Assembly: GCF_000213175.1 (NCBI RefSeq)
Contig: NW_009799099.1
Coordinates: forward strand, 297,373-361,372
DNA length: 64,000 nt
DNA from: Neurospora tetrasperma FGSC 2508
Lineage: Eukaryota; Ascomycota; Sordariomycetes; Sordariales; Sordariaceae
Direction of reading: 5' to 3'
Below, piece by piece: positions 41,221-53,187 of this stretch (position 1 is its first letter; every line of letters begins with the position of its first letter). The position numbers were made by a program, and so were the translations under genes. The notes below the pieces were generated by a model. It searched no databases, was not told the origin of the DNA, and worked only from the letters and a program-made list of their open reading frames with translations.

Positions 41221-43362
41221 AAAATTGTGGGACCATGCAGTTGATGACACCTGATATTGTAAATTGCGTTTTTACCCGCTAAATTTCGTTTTTTCAATAC
41301 AACCAACATTACTATTAAGGATATTCTAACTTGGTTACTTTTTTACCCTTTTTCACACGGCCATTTGCACGTCGTATACCAATAATGTCGTATATCAATA
41401 ACGTTGCATATTAATAACTATTACTATCCCTAACGTATGTAACCGCTTAAATTAATTGCTTTTGATTGTTTGTAATCGGCGTTAATTGCGTGTAATTGCT
41501 AATAGCTAATAGATTCTGTCTCGAGCTTCCTAGAATGCCCCCTCCTTGGTGCAACTTCGCCGTCGTTGCGATTCGACTTCCTCGTCCTCTATTTTTATAA
41601 GTAATCATGCCTCCTTCGATAGCGACGCTAAATAGATTATCCCTCCCGACGACGGCGCTTTTACTCTCCTACTTTCCGATTTAGATTCTACAGTAATTGA
41701 AGTTATTGAAATGTATTATCGGTATAAATTTGGGGTATTTACGCTTCAGACTGATTATTTTAAGAAGGGACTATATATTAGCGAGCTCTACTATAAAGTT
41801 TTTTAATACGATTACGCCGAACCTATACTTAATATAAACGCTAACTCGTATAAGAAGCGACATATAATTATTTAAAAGATTGTTAATAAATATCCCTTCC
41901 GTATTATAATATAATATTTAAAGAAGAATAGTTATAAATATACTATCTGGGCGTTCGATCGTATATATAAAGGCTACCCTCTATTGCGAGATTTGTTAAG
42001 CTATTTAATTTTTAGATAATAGTCTTTAAATACTAATAGTTATAAGGATATTACGAATCTCCTTCGCTAATAGGAATTAACTATACGTACTATATACGTA
42101 ATAGTTAAAGAGTAATACTTTAAGCTACTACTTACGTACAAGGATTTTGAGAATATGTGATAAAGGATATACCAATAAGATAATAGGGGTTATATTGATA
42201 TATAAGCATTCGTACGCGCTCTCGAGAGTAATAAGTTTATTATATTTTAGTATTACCTTTTTAATTACTATAAGGATAACGAAAATTAATAAGAGGAGGA
42301 ATTTAATATACTATAGTATAGTTTTTGATATTTAGGGAAGTAAAAGAAAATATAGAAGTAGTATTTATATATTTTACTACTTAATACTATATATAAAACG
42401 AACTATTATTATATACTAATTGTATAGAGTATTGTAATTACGCCTAAAAAGTTATTTATACTAGTCTTTTAAGTAGTTATTAATAATAAAAAGGACGAAG
42501 GATTTAACTAGTTTATTAATTATATTAGGAAGACGATAGAAGAGTTGTTAATCCCTAAGCTATTAGTTATTATTATTAACGATAATAGTCAATTTATTAG
42601 AGCTATCAATTGAATCTTCTTAACTGTTTAATATTAATATTGTGTATAGTATATTAATTATAATATAGTTAAGTACTTTAAAGATAATTTGTAGCGTATA
42701 GAACCTAACAATAAGTAAAATAGAAATAATAAGAAAGGTAGTAAGGAGTTTAAAGAGGAGGAGGATAGTAGTAATAATTTTAATAATTCAACCTTACGTA
42801 TATAACGGCTAAATTGAGAGCTAATCGATTAGAGTGATTAGAATAACTTCGATTAATTATACTATATATATATTAAAAGGTTAAAATAGTTACTAGAATG
42901 TAGGTTGGGCTTAGTCTACTTCCTAACGAGGTTGCTAATACGAGAGTAGGGTTCTTTTATATATAGTAATATATAATTTACGCCCTATTAATAGCGGAGT
43001 TTGAAAGCGCTTTATTATTTTTGTATTGTTAATTTAGAAATATTTAGGAAGCTATTATTAATTACGAGTAATTTACTCCTTTGTAAAATAGAGTAGGTTG
43101 GTTGCTATACTAGGTTCTATTTTAATTGTAGGTAGCGGACTATATTACTAAGTAAATTTAATAATAGTTCTTTAAAATCGTATAGGTTATTTGCTCGTAG
43201 CGGTCTAATTAATTTTTATTAAGCTAGTAACTAGTATATTATCCGCCGTTATACTTACTTTAAGGAGGTTATTACTAAGTTATTATTTTGTGTGCGTATA
43301 GATTAGATCGGGCGCCTATAGGTAGGTAATACTCTTTTTAATATTATATTATAGGTATATGA
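41221..43362 (+). pseudogene. Degraded MULE transposase, N-terminal and catalytic part
   Basis: This AT-rich stretch has no long open frame (the longest is about 60 codons). Fragments in the plus-strand frames resemble the zinc-binding head and the DDE core of Mutator-like transposases, followed by a short match to the QYCVQYINYNIVKYF region, which lies after the second catalytic Asp in this family. The coding sequence is broken at many places, mainly by C-to-T and G-to-A type changes. Confidence 0.6.
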
Positions 43363-43367
43363 ATTAC

Positions 43368-43830
43368 TGTTACGAACTAATAAGCAGAAGGACACGGGCC
43401 AACCGGACTGCCGGTACACAGCAGGCACGTGAAGGCTGGGCAGTGTAACCATGGGCAGGGAACAAGGCTTACGGTGGGCCAGGCTCATGAACCAGGCCAG
43501 GCTTATAAAGGTGAGCCAGGCTCATGAATGAGCCCAGCTCATGGTGGTGAGCCAGGCTCAAGAATGAGCTCGGCTCACAGGAATGAGCCAACACTATCAC
43601 CATGAGCCAACCTACGGAAAACGGCAAACCACCTGTAAGCACAATAGATATAAAGGGGCGACTGGAGAATTCAGATTGTTAGATAGTTCGACAGTTGTCA
43701 ATAGATCAATATCACCGAGACCAGTATCACGATCATACTTGTTGTGAACCTTTTGGCTTCACCGAACAGCACTGATAGTCTTTACCTTCAGCTATCTCAC
43801 TTAGGCAGATCAGACGGCCTGTTCGTCACA
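43368..43830 (+). mobile_element. Solo LTR of a retrotransposon, GC-normal, inside the MULE
   Basis: The 463-bp segment begins TGTTACGAAC, ends GTTCGTCACA (TG...CA ends) and is flanked by a 5-bp direct repeat ATTAC (43363-43367 and 43831-43835). It has no internal coding region, so it is a solo LTR left by recombination between two LTRs. It contains several imperfect repeats of GAGCCAGGCTCA near 43480-43615. Its GC content is normal, in contrast to the RIP-degraded surroundings, so it appears to be a later arrival than the RIP events that degraded its host element. The strand is arbitrary. Confidence 0.85.
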
Positions 43831-43989
43831 ATTACTTATACGCTAATATAACTAGCTAAAAGCTACCCTCCCTACTATGAATTATCCCAGTATACCTTTT
43901 AAATTATATATTAAGTAGTTTAGAGCGTAGTATAGCTTCCCTTACGCTTATAAAATAGTAGTAAAGAGGGAAGTTGGTAGAACGGTTTT

Positions 43990-44227
43990 TATTATAGCTT
44001 AAAACTATAACTACCTAGACTATATAGGTCGAGTTACGTAGCTACGTGCCGCCGCTACGGTACAGACTACGCGACTGGGAGCTTAGCGCGCGCATACTAC
44101 AAAACCTCGTACAGCCAGCTCACCTTTATACTTTTCTTCCTTCTTTTCTTTAGCTTTAATATTGTATTTAAATTATACTACAACCGATTTAAGCTAGCTT
44201 ATTCTTATAATTATATACGCTCTTATA
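43990..44227 (+). repeat. 5' LTR (238 bp) of the nested Ty3/gypsy-type element
   Basis: It aligns over its full 238-bp length with 52131-52368. The two share CTACGTGCCGCCGCTA-like and CACCTTTATACTTTT segments, and the element is flanked by a 5-bp duplication GTTTT (43985-43989 and 52369-52373). The copy is more transition-mutated than the 3' one. Confidence 0.88.
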
Positions 44228-47200
44228 TAATATTAAAATTAAAACCTATTATACAACTAGGGACGGTAACTATAATATTCTAACCTAAAAATAACCCCGA
44301 TACCCAAAGTCGCTTCGTACAACGAGAATCCGAAAGTATTTAAAGTCGCTATAACCAATTATTTGAAGTATAAGGACTTGATAAGAGAACTTCGAATTAC
44401 GATTATTATAGCGAGAACCCGATATAAGAATATCCTACTTTGAAAATTATATTAGTTGTAATCCTACTCGAAAGTAATAAATTCCAATATAGCGAATAAT
44501 CCTAGAAGCTAGCCCGAGGGCAGCCCGACGACCGATAGTTATATATTAAATTATATTAATACTAACCTTGATATTAATAAGGTTGAAATACCTACCCTTA
44601 TTATTACTTATCCGAATTTACTATAAATAGAGAAGCAATTTATTACCCTTTCTATTAGTAATTATAATAAAAATCGTATATCCCTTAATTCTTTTATAAC
44701 TTAAAATTTATCCGCCCTATAGGAGTATATTACTATTTAGTAAAGTATTTCTAATTACCCTCCCCCTAGAAATAAAAACGAAGGCCTCTTTAAGGGAGTA
44801 TAGCCGTTGCATTACTATAAAATTCGTTTTAGTATTGAATCCTTCTATAATTTCTATAATAAAGTATTCTTTAATTTATTATTTATTAAACGAATATTAT
44901 TCGACGCTAGCGAATTTAATAAAATAATTCTTATAATCCCTAGTAAGTCCGATTCTAAAATTAAAGACTTTATAGGCTTTACGTTATAGTAAATACGGGA
45001 CCTTTACTTAGTTAATATAGTGCTTAAAATTAGTAATAAGCGTTTCGCTTCTTTGTTTAATAATTTGATAGAAGATATTATCAACCGAGCTAATTATATA
45101 ATAAATAATTTTAAAACCTGTTGTAGTTTTGGATATGTTTATTTCCAATTATTTATTAATGAAGGATAAAAATCCATTACTTTAGGATTATAAAAAAGTA
45201 TATTAACCTTTATTTAATTTATTAATCTATATAATTAAAGCCCTGTAATAACATAGAACGAGATCCGCGTTCGTTTTGTATCCTTATAGACTTTTTATAT
45301 TTCTATTAATAATTTAGTAGAAATAATAGGCTATATAGATACTATAGTTCGTAAAATATATTCCTTTATTATTTACTTTATTTAAAAGATAAAGGAATAA
45401 AATATTACTATTGTACGTATTAAAAATAAATGTGATATAGTTACTATAGCCTCCTAAGACGGTACTAATCTCTAAGAACGTTTAATAGATATAGAAATTA
45501 TTTATCGGCAATTAGAAGAAGAATTATATAAAGAATATAAAAAAACTAAGCGTATCCGATTTGTTTATAATAAGTCGTTAGCCGAGATAGTTATCAATTT
45601 CAACCTTTAGGTTAATAAGATATTAAGGTTTATATAGAAGGTTTTAACGTATAGTAAACTACGAGCTAAGTAGAGATTGCCCGGCTTAAGGGAAAAGTTA
45701 ATACCCTAGTAGTTCAATTTAATAATATTAAAATCCGTTTTAAGCCCTAATATTCTACTATTAATAATAAATTTAACAAGCTACGAATTTATATTAATAA
45801 GTTAAAATATAATATTAACGCCTTAAAGAATAAGTTGACCCCTTTGTAGGAAGAAAAGAAGACGACCGACCTTCTAGCTAAGTGGAATAGTTGAAAATTT
45901 GAAGAAATTGAAGTAGAAATTATTAAATTAAAGAAAAGTAATAAAATCTTTAAAGGTTATTTATTAATTAACGATATTAATATAGTATATTCTTTTATTA
46001 AGGATAATAAATAAAAATTTATTAATAAATTCGCCAAATTAATTTTAAGCGACTTCTACTAAAAACGTTATATATATCTCTCTCCTATAAATAAGATTCC
46101 TAAAGCCTTTGACCGGGTCCCTACGTTTATATAGAATTATAATAGTACTAAATCTCTGAAGAAAATTTAGGTTAATAATATTTTAAGATATAATTATAGT
46201 AGAAGTAGGAGTAATAGTAACAGCGGTCGAATAATTGATACTAGAGACCCCAATTTATTTAATAAGGATTCCAATTCAGATTAATTGAATAATATCAGTG
46301 GCCGACGTTCTAATAACAGGAAGTTTCTTAATAATAACAAGCGTTATAAACGCCCTTTACAAATACCCGATAATCAATTCCCTTATCCCGGCTCCGAACA
46401 GTCTTTATATTCCTTTGGTATTTGTAGTAAGAAGTTTACTAAAGTCCCGGATATTCCTTTATTTTACAGCGACGTTAATAAAAATAAAGTATTTTTCGAA
46501 ATATAGCTATATTAAATTTATAGAATACTATAGGTTAATATAAATTACTTTACTATTAAATATATAGCTTTCAATATAATTATTGGACATTTAGGTAATA
46601 AAGTTGTAGAGGTTATTCTCCTCTTTATCTAAGAATATAATAATAATCCTCTTTGCTTTACGATTATTAATTAATTTTTAAATTACTTAAAGGAAAATTA
46701 CTTAGATAAGAATACGTTAGAAAAAGTAAATATAGAGTTTAAGAAGTTAGTAATAAAGGATAATAAGTATTTCCAAAATTTTAAAGTTAGATTTATACAA
46801 TTAGTTAAATAGGTGTATATTCTAGCCTACTATTGGAAATTTACTCTAAGGTGTAAATTGTTTAAACGATTTTATAATCCTACTATAGCCGTTTATTTCG
46901 ATTATAGTAAGAGTTTTGAGGATTATTGTATAATTATTTAATTTATTAATAAAAGCTACTAATTGGATGCCCTAACTACAATTACCTATTTTAGAAAGTT
47001 ATAATATAATAATTTGGGTACGAAGGCGGTAGCGGCCAATGCTTTAAACCTTCCTTGGAACTAACTGTCCGGTTCTTTATTCTTTTATAAAAAACCTAAC
47101 TTAAAAAAGTATTGTAAATTCTAACCTGAGGGTAAGTATTCCGAACGGCCCTGTGTGGAGCGGGCGTATAAGAAGTATAAGGCCTCTTAATTTAATATTA

Positions 47201-50200
47201 TAATAGTTACCCTCCCGGATATTCTTAAAGGAATTATAATTATTAATTTAAATATTAAGGATATTTCCAAAGAGGAGGATAATAAAGTCGAGGAGGTTAA
47301 GGAGGAGTTAAAAAATTAAAGTTCCTAGGGCAAACAACCTCCTTCCTAAGAGAAATATTAATTTAAAAGAAAGAAATAATATAAATAATAGTATTAGTAT
47401 ATATTATTAGCGCGTTATTAATATTTTAACTAAATAATTATTTAAGTAAGAGATCCTTTTTTCTAGTTAAATATAAAATAGTTTAAAATGGATTATTAAT
47501 TTCTACAAATAAAATTTTAATTAATATAGGAGTAGACGCTTACCTTATTATAAGTGATACTTTCGCGAAGAAATTGTAATACTTATAATTAGAAATATAT
47601 AATGACTTCGAACCTAAATATATTATACTCTACAAATAAGTAACCCCTAATATTATTAACTGCGCTTTTAAAGGGTATTTGTACTTATAAGGGTATAAAT
47701 TCTTTAATAAATAGATAATTATTCTACCCGGTTTAAATTGTAATATAATCATCGGGCGTATATAGTTAGAAAGGCACTGAGTCCTTACCAACTACTACGA
47801 CCGATTAATATACTTCCCCGACTCTCTTATATTAGTATCTAATATCCGAAATTTAATTATAAAACTAAATAGACTATTGTAATATTTAAATTACTAGGAG
47901 GATATAATTTATCATAATATATTAATAGTATGAGAGGATAAGTATTGTATTAATAGAGCCCTTTCTTAAATATATTAAGGCCTAGAGGAAAAAAAGAATA
48001 TAATTGCCTTTAAGAAGGTTATAGAGGAAATAAGAGGGGGTCTAATAGTAATTAAAGTTAAGGAAGTAACTTATATAAAAGTAGGAGTAGTAGAATTTAA
48101 TTTATATAACGCCTCCCTAGGTAAGCGAATACTATAGGATTATATTACCGACTTAGAAGTAATAGCCCCAACGTTAATTAACCTAGAGAAGAAGATAGTA
48201 TCCCCTAACGACGGCCTTCTCCCTCCGAATTAGCGCCTAAAGAAATTTTATATAATTAAGTACCGTATTAAAGGTAGTGAAATCTCTTAGATCGAATAAA
48301 TAGAATAGGAATTATTCAATAGTATTAAATACAAATATATTTCTAATACTAAAGTCGCTTAAATAGAATAATAATTTGTAAGATAAGGATAAGGGACTAG
48401 TAGTAGTCCGTTTACCCTTTAATAGACAAATAAAGTCCCTATTAATTAAAGAGAATGTTTGGATAAATTAAGGAGAGGCCCTAGGATATAGCTATTATTA
48501 ATATAATTATATTCGATTATTATCTCTAATAGGGAGTAAAGGTAAAATCCACTAGCCTCTACGAAATTAATAACTTAATTGAGAATATAAAGAATAAAGT
48601 ATTACTTTTAAATAATAAGAAATATTAAGCCTTAGTATTAGAAAAATTGTTACAATAATATTATAATTATATTAATATATTTAATAAATATAATTTAAAT
48701 ACCTTTCCGAACTATTAGGAAAAGGTAGACTATTAGATTATTATAGAGGAAGGTAAATTGCTAAGCGATTTAGGATATAATTCGTTATACAAAATAACTT
48801 TAAAAGTGTTAAAGGAGTATTGGAAATATATTATAGAAAACTTATAAAGAAGGTTTATTAAAACTAGCTCTATACTATAGGCTACCCCCGCATTATTTAT
48901 TTCTAAGGTTAATAGAGGATTACGATTTTGTGTCAACTATTAGAAATTAAATATATTATTAAAGAAGGACTAATACTTATTACCTTTAATTAATAGAATA
49001 CTAGTTTGAATTGGATAAGTAAAAATCTTCTCTAAGATCGATATTTAATAAATTTTTTCCCGGATATGGATATACTTAAATTATAAAGATTTAATAATTT
49101 TTAGGGCGAGATACGGATCTTATAAGTATAAGGTATTACTATTCGGACTTACGGGAGAATTATTATTTTTTTAGTACTTTATTAATAATATTCTAATAGA
49201 TTACTTTAATATTTTCTATAACGCCTATATTAATAATATATTAATCTACTTAAACGATATCTAAAATTATAAGGAATACTTCCGTAAAGTCCTAATTCGA
49301 TTGTGTAAAACTAGCCTTTAAGCTAATATTAAAAAATATAAATTCGGTATAACGAGGATTAAATTTCTAAGCTTTATTATTAGTATCGAAGGTATTATAA
49401 TAGATCTAAAGAAAGTAGCTGCGGTAGAAAACTAGAAATAACCAACTATTATTAAGGGAGTATAGGCCTTCCTAGGGTTCTATAATTTTTATTAGAAATT
49501 TATTAAAGACTTTAATTATATAGTTAGACTATTGTTTAACTTTACTAAGAAGAACCTCCCTTTCTAATAATCTAAATAATACGAAGAAGTATTTAAAGTC
49601 TTGAAATAATCGTTGTTATAGGCTCTAGTACTGACTTATTTCGATTACAATTTGGAAATGAAGTTGGAAATAGATGCATTTAACGGTGTATACGCGGGAG
49701 TTATAAGTTAAAAGTAGTTTAACAGAGAATAGTACCCGGTGGTATTTTATTCTAAGACGATAGGACTAGTAGACTTTAATTACCCAATATACGATAAAGA
49801 ATTATTAGCTGTTATTAAGGTAATTAAATAATGGAGGCTAGAATTAAAGGGAGTAAAACTATTTATAGTTGTTATAAATTATCAAATCTTGGAATTCTTT
49901 GGAAATAAGTGTATTTTGAATGGCTGGTAGGTCCGTTAGTTAAAATTCCTATTAGAATATTAGTTCTAAATAACGTATCGATTAGGAAAGGAGAATATTG
50001 TAGCTGATATATTATTATGAAAATTAAAGGATTTAAAAACTATTAAGGCGAAGAAAGAGGATTAATATACTTTGCGATTATTAAAATTAAATAAGGAGAG
50101 TTATCTAGTATTCGCTAGGGATAAGGAGTATACCGATTTGGCCGAATTATATATAGTACTCTCGGTAGGAATGGCTAATATCGGTAAGCCTTATTCTATA

Positions 50201-51812
50201 CTATTACTAATTATTATTACTGATATATTGTTTAGTATTGTATTAATTGATATAATATTACGTTTAAATTAGTTAATTCCTTTAATATTAAAATATAAGG
50301 AGAAGGTGGCCCGAAATAATACTTTATTTAAATTCGATAACGGGCTACTCTATTGTAAGGGGAAATTAGTAGTGTTTAAAGAGGAAGATTGTTGTATATA
50401 TTCAATTCGGGATATATGTAGTTAACTACCTATTACTTACCTAAGAAAGGTAAAGATACGGAAGTTAGTATAGAAATAGTATTAATAACTAATTATAATA
50501 TTTAATGTTGATAGATATATAGTTAATTCTTAGGATTGTAAAGCGTTAAAGTATTTAAGGGATAAAATACTAGGAAAGCTCTACTCTATCCTAATTTGTA
50601 ATAATAGACTATAGAGAAGTATAGTAGTGGATTTTAAATTTATATTAACCGATAAAAAAGAGTATAATAACGTAATGGTAATAGTAGATTAATTTTCGAA
50701 AATATTTTGGTATATCCTTTGTAAAGATATGGTTATAATTCGATAGGTAGTAGAAATGTATTATGAAGGTCTATATTGCATTTTCGGCTATCTAAATGAA
50801 ATTATTAGCGATAGGGCCTTTAATTTATTTCCAATTTTATATAAGAATTAGCCAAAATTTTAGAGATTACATAGAAATTTAATAGTCTAGGCTATTCGTA
50901 AACGGTAGGATAAGTAGAGGTTATAAATTAATATTTAAATTAAAGATTCCGGCCGTTCGTAAATTATAATCAGGGTAATTAATTAATAGTATTACTTACT
51001 CTGTATTTTATATAGTCGATACTCCCTTATGAAAATTTAAATAGCCTATCCTTTTATAAGGTAGTTATAGGGTATTTAATACCAATATTATTTAATTAAT
51101 AAAATTGTACTAAATTCGCTGGACTATTAGCGAGAGAACGTATAAATTAAGTAGATGTATAGAGAATTACCGAGACCCTTTAAATATATAGAGAGGTAGT
51201 ATTAAAGGTAATTAATAGGGTATAAGAAAGATAAATAGCGTAGGTTAACTATTATTATTGCGATCCCGATTTTAAAAATGGAAATAGGGTTTTTCTAATT
51301 AAAAAGAATTAGTCGACGGATAGGCTTAGCGATAAGCTCGACTTCCCTTTAATACGGATACTATATAAAATTAAGGTAATAAGGGGGTACTTTTACAAAT
51401 TAGATTTACCGGCGTTGTAGTGGAGTTATAGGGTATTCTACGCCGAGAGACTACGGAAGGATATTACTAACCCGTTACTAAGTTAGGCTAAGGTAAATTT
51501 AGAAGGGGAGATTATTAATAGTAATAAGGAAGAGTAGAAGGTATATAAGGTCCTATTATTAAAGGCGATAGACGGGAAATTATAGTATTAGGTAGAATAG
51601 CGCGGTTAGGATCCGGACCTTAAATAGTACTTAGCCGAAGGCTTTAAGAATGCGGTTGAAGAGTTAAAGTGCTTTTATAAAGAGTATTTGGATAAATTAG
51701 GCCCGTTTAAGCGATTATAATATTGGTTGAAAGGTGATTATAATGACTACTTGGAAGATAATGCGCCGGTGTAGGCTCGATGGACAATGAGGAGGAGGTG
51801 GATTTGAGGAGT

Positions 51813-51839
51813 AAAAAAAAAAAAAAAAAAAAAAAAAAA
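51813..51839 (+). repeat. Homopolymer A27
   Basis: An uninterrupted run of 27 adenines lies in a GC-normal patch (about 51.77-52.13 kb) close to the 3' end of the LTR element. It could be the tail of a small retroposed sequence. Confidence 0.9.
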
Positions 51840-51929
51840 TAGTATGAAACGAGGATGATACCCGGAGCGAGGTTTTATAAGGGGCTGCGCGGAACGTACT
51901 AATAATAAGCTAGCGATGATTATAGGACT

Positions 51930-52033
51930 AGCTGGATAGTATAGTGGAATTGCTGTCTCTACCCCGAGGGTAGACATGCTTAGGAAGTAAAGTATCGTAG
52001 GTTCAAAACAGGCTTGCGTCAAAAAAGTTTTTT
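51930..52033 (+). ncRNA. tRNA-like pol III unit (SINE-head-like)
   Basis: Box A TAGTATAGTGG (51937-51947) fits the TRGYNNARYGG consensus, box B GGTTCAAAAC (52000-52009) fits GGTTCRANNC, their spacing of about 53 nt is normal, and a TTTTTT run starts at 52028 as a pol III terminator. Between the boxes is a TCTACC-CCGAG-GGTAGA hairpin. The 5' and 3' ends do not pair as an acceptor stem, so it is not an intact tRNA; a tRNA-derived SINE or decayed tRNA is more likely. It lies inside the LTR element, just upstream of its purine tract. Confidence 0.5.
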
Positions 52034-52130
52034 CTTTTTTGTCTTTTTCTGCCTTTCTTTATTTATATTTATAAATAGATTTCTTTCAGCTCTAGGGCTG
52101 AGCCTTAATTGGAGGGGGGGGGGGGGGTGA

Positions 52131-52368
52131 TGTTATAGCCCAGAATTATAACTACCCAGACTACATAGGTCGAGTTATGTAGCTGCGTGCCGCCGCTATG
52201 TCACAAACTACGCGATTAGGAGCTTGGCGCGCGTACACTATAAAACTTTATATAGCTAGTTCACCTTTATACTTTTTTTCCTTCCTTTCTTTAACTTTAA
52301 TATTGTATTTAAATTGTACTACAACCGTCTTGAGCTGGCTGACTCTCGTAATTGTGTGCGCTCTTACA
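52131..52368 (+). repeat. 3' LTR (238 bp) of the nested Ty3/gypsy-type element
   Basis: It begins TGTTATAGCCC and ends CGCTCTTACA, is preceded by a G-rich purine tract (about 52111-52130) and followed by the target duplication GTTTT (52369-52373). Confidence 0.88.
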
Positions 52369-52373
52369 GTTTT

Positions 52374-53129
52374 AGTTATAAAGAATAATTACTATCCATT
52401 TTGGTATTTAGTTCAACAACGGGTAAAATTACTACTATTTTCTACCTAGGTTAACCTTATATTAACTATTATATTAGGATACGGTAGATAGATATCTACG
52501 TCTTCGTTAAGCCGCTAAGAATATGCCTAAAGGTTGCCCTCCTAAATAGGGTAGTCCGTTTAGGGATAAAGCTATTCTACTAAGTGCTTTATTAATTAGA
52601 GTAGCCCGAGGTAAGAAAGTTAGTAAGAAGGCGGCGGCACCCCGCGGTAAATTAAAAAATATTTAACCTATACGAGTATTAGTACAGTGTAATTATTCCT
52701 AGTATAAGGCGGGGCCTAGTATCGAGTAGTTTGATATCTAAGATAAAGTACGTAGTTGTATTGAGGTTGCTAATGATGATGATAGTGATAATAAGTTAGG
52801 GAGGTATTGGGTAGCGAGAGTGCGAGAGTAGAGAGCAAAAGAGTAGGGAGTTATTAAGATATTGTTAACTTCCTCGTCTAACGAGCTCTCTGAGCTATTT
52901 GAGCTGTTAGATGTTAGTATTTAGTAGTAGAGTGTAATCGAGTTTGATCGTTTGCAACTAGTATTGATTAAATAGAGCGTTTTATTACTATTAATTTACT
53001 ATAAATACTATAAGAATATTACTAAATTTGAGATAATTGGGTGTCCTAGAAATCTGACTAAGGTCCTAGATATTCAAAACGAGTAAAATTATATATAAAA
53101 TACGGTTATTTACATGCCAGCTGCCTTGG
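52374..53129 (+). pseudogene. Degraded MULE transposase, C-terminal part
   Basis: AT-rich DNA resumes after the LTR element, with fragments such as GCPPKQGSPFRDK-like basic and Ser-rich stretches (for example LTSSSNELSELFELLD) in the plus strand. These fit the tail of the same transposase whose front lies left of the insertion. No open frame of useful length remains. Confidence 0.45.
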
Positions 53130-53179
53130 GGGTTTTTGGGTGTATGTAGGGAATGGGGTGGGTGTGCGGAGGGTTACTC
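53130..53179 (-). repeat. Right 50-bp terminal inverted repeat of the Mutator-like element
   Basis: It is a perfect reverse complement of 41171-41220 and is followed directly by the second TTTTCGAG (53180-53187). Confidence 0.95.
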
Positions 53180-53187
53180 TTTTCGAG
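53180..53187 (+). repeat. 8-bp target-site duplication, right copy (TTTTCGAG)
   Basis: Same sequence and orientation as 41163-41170. Confidence 0.9.

Larger units (their letters stand above)
43990..52368 (+). mobile_element. Nested LTR retrotransposon of Ty3/gypsy type, 8.4 kb, broken fossil
   Basis: Two 238-bp LTRs, a 5-bp target duplication GTTTT and a purine tract (GGA followed by a long G-run) just before the 3' LTR define the element. Traces in the plus strand, in the order protease (about 47.5 kb), reverse transcriptase (about 48.7-49.3 kb), RNase H (about 49.6-49.9 kb) and integrase (about 50.4-50.9 kb), give the Ty3/gypsy order. The body is very AT-rich and broken in a great many places, as expected from RIP. 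It inserted into the MULE. RIP makes dating by LTR divergence unreliable. It is certainly inactive. Confidence 0.85.
41171..53179 (+). mobile_element. Mutator-like (MULE) DNA transposon, 12.0 kb with nested insertions, RIP-degraded
   Basis: The element is bounded by 50-bp perfect inverted repeats and an 8-bp target duplication (TTTTCGAG). Subtracting the nested LTR element and the solo LTR (with their target duplications) leaves about 3.16 kb, a normal size for a MULE. Before the nested insertions the interior shows degraded transposase traces: a stretch near 41.85-42.0 kb like the zinc-binding N-terminus (YLKKNSYKYTIWAFDR) and near 42.5-42.66 kb a segment with the MULE pattern KDEGFN.FINYIRKTIEELLIPKL. 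The C-terminal part appears after the insertion (52.5-53.1 kb, basic GCPPK and GKKVSKKAA). The AT-rich bias and many stops in all frames fit RIP. It landed between two F-box/ankyrin paralogs. It cannot code for an active enzyme. Confidence 0.85.

Noticed and set aside
51930-52033. An intact tRNA gene
   Set aside because: Box A, box B and the terminator are present, but the 7 bases before box A do not pair with those after the T-arm, and the T-stem is poor.
41221-53129. Several 60-90 codon open frames inside the AT-rich island
   Set aside because: They are chance openings in RIP-degraded transposon DNA.
41171-53179. hAT-type transposon, suggested by the 8-bp target duplication
   Set aside because: hAT ends are usually short (10-25 bp), and the interior fragments fit the Mutator-like transposase pattern instead; MULEs also give 8-10 bp duplications.
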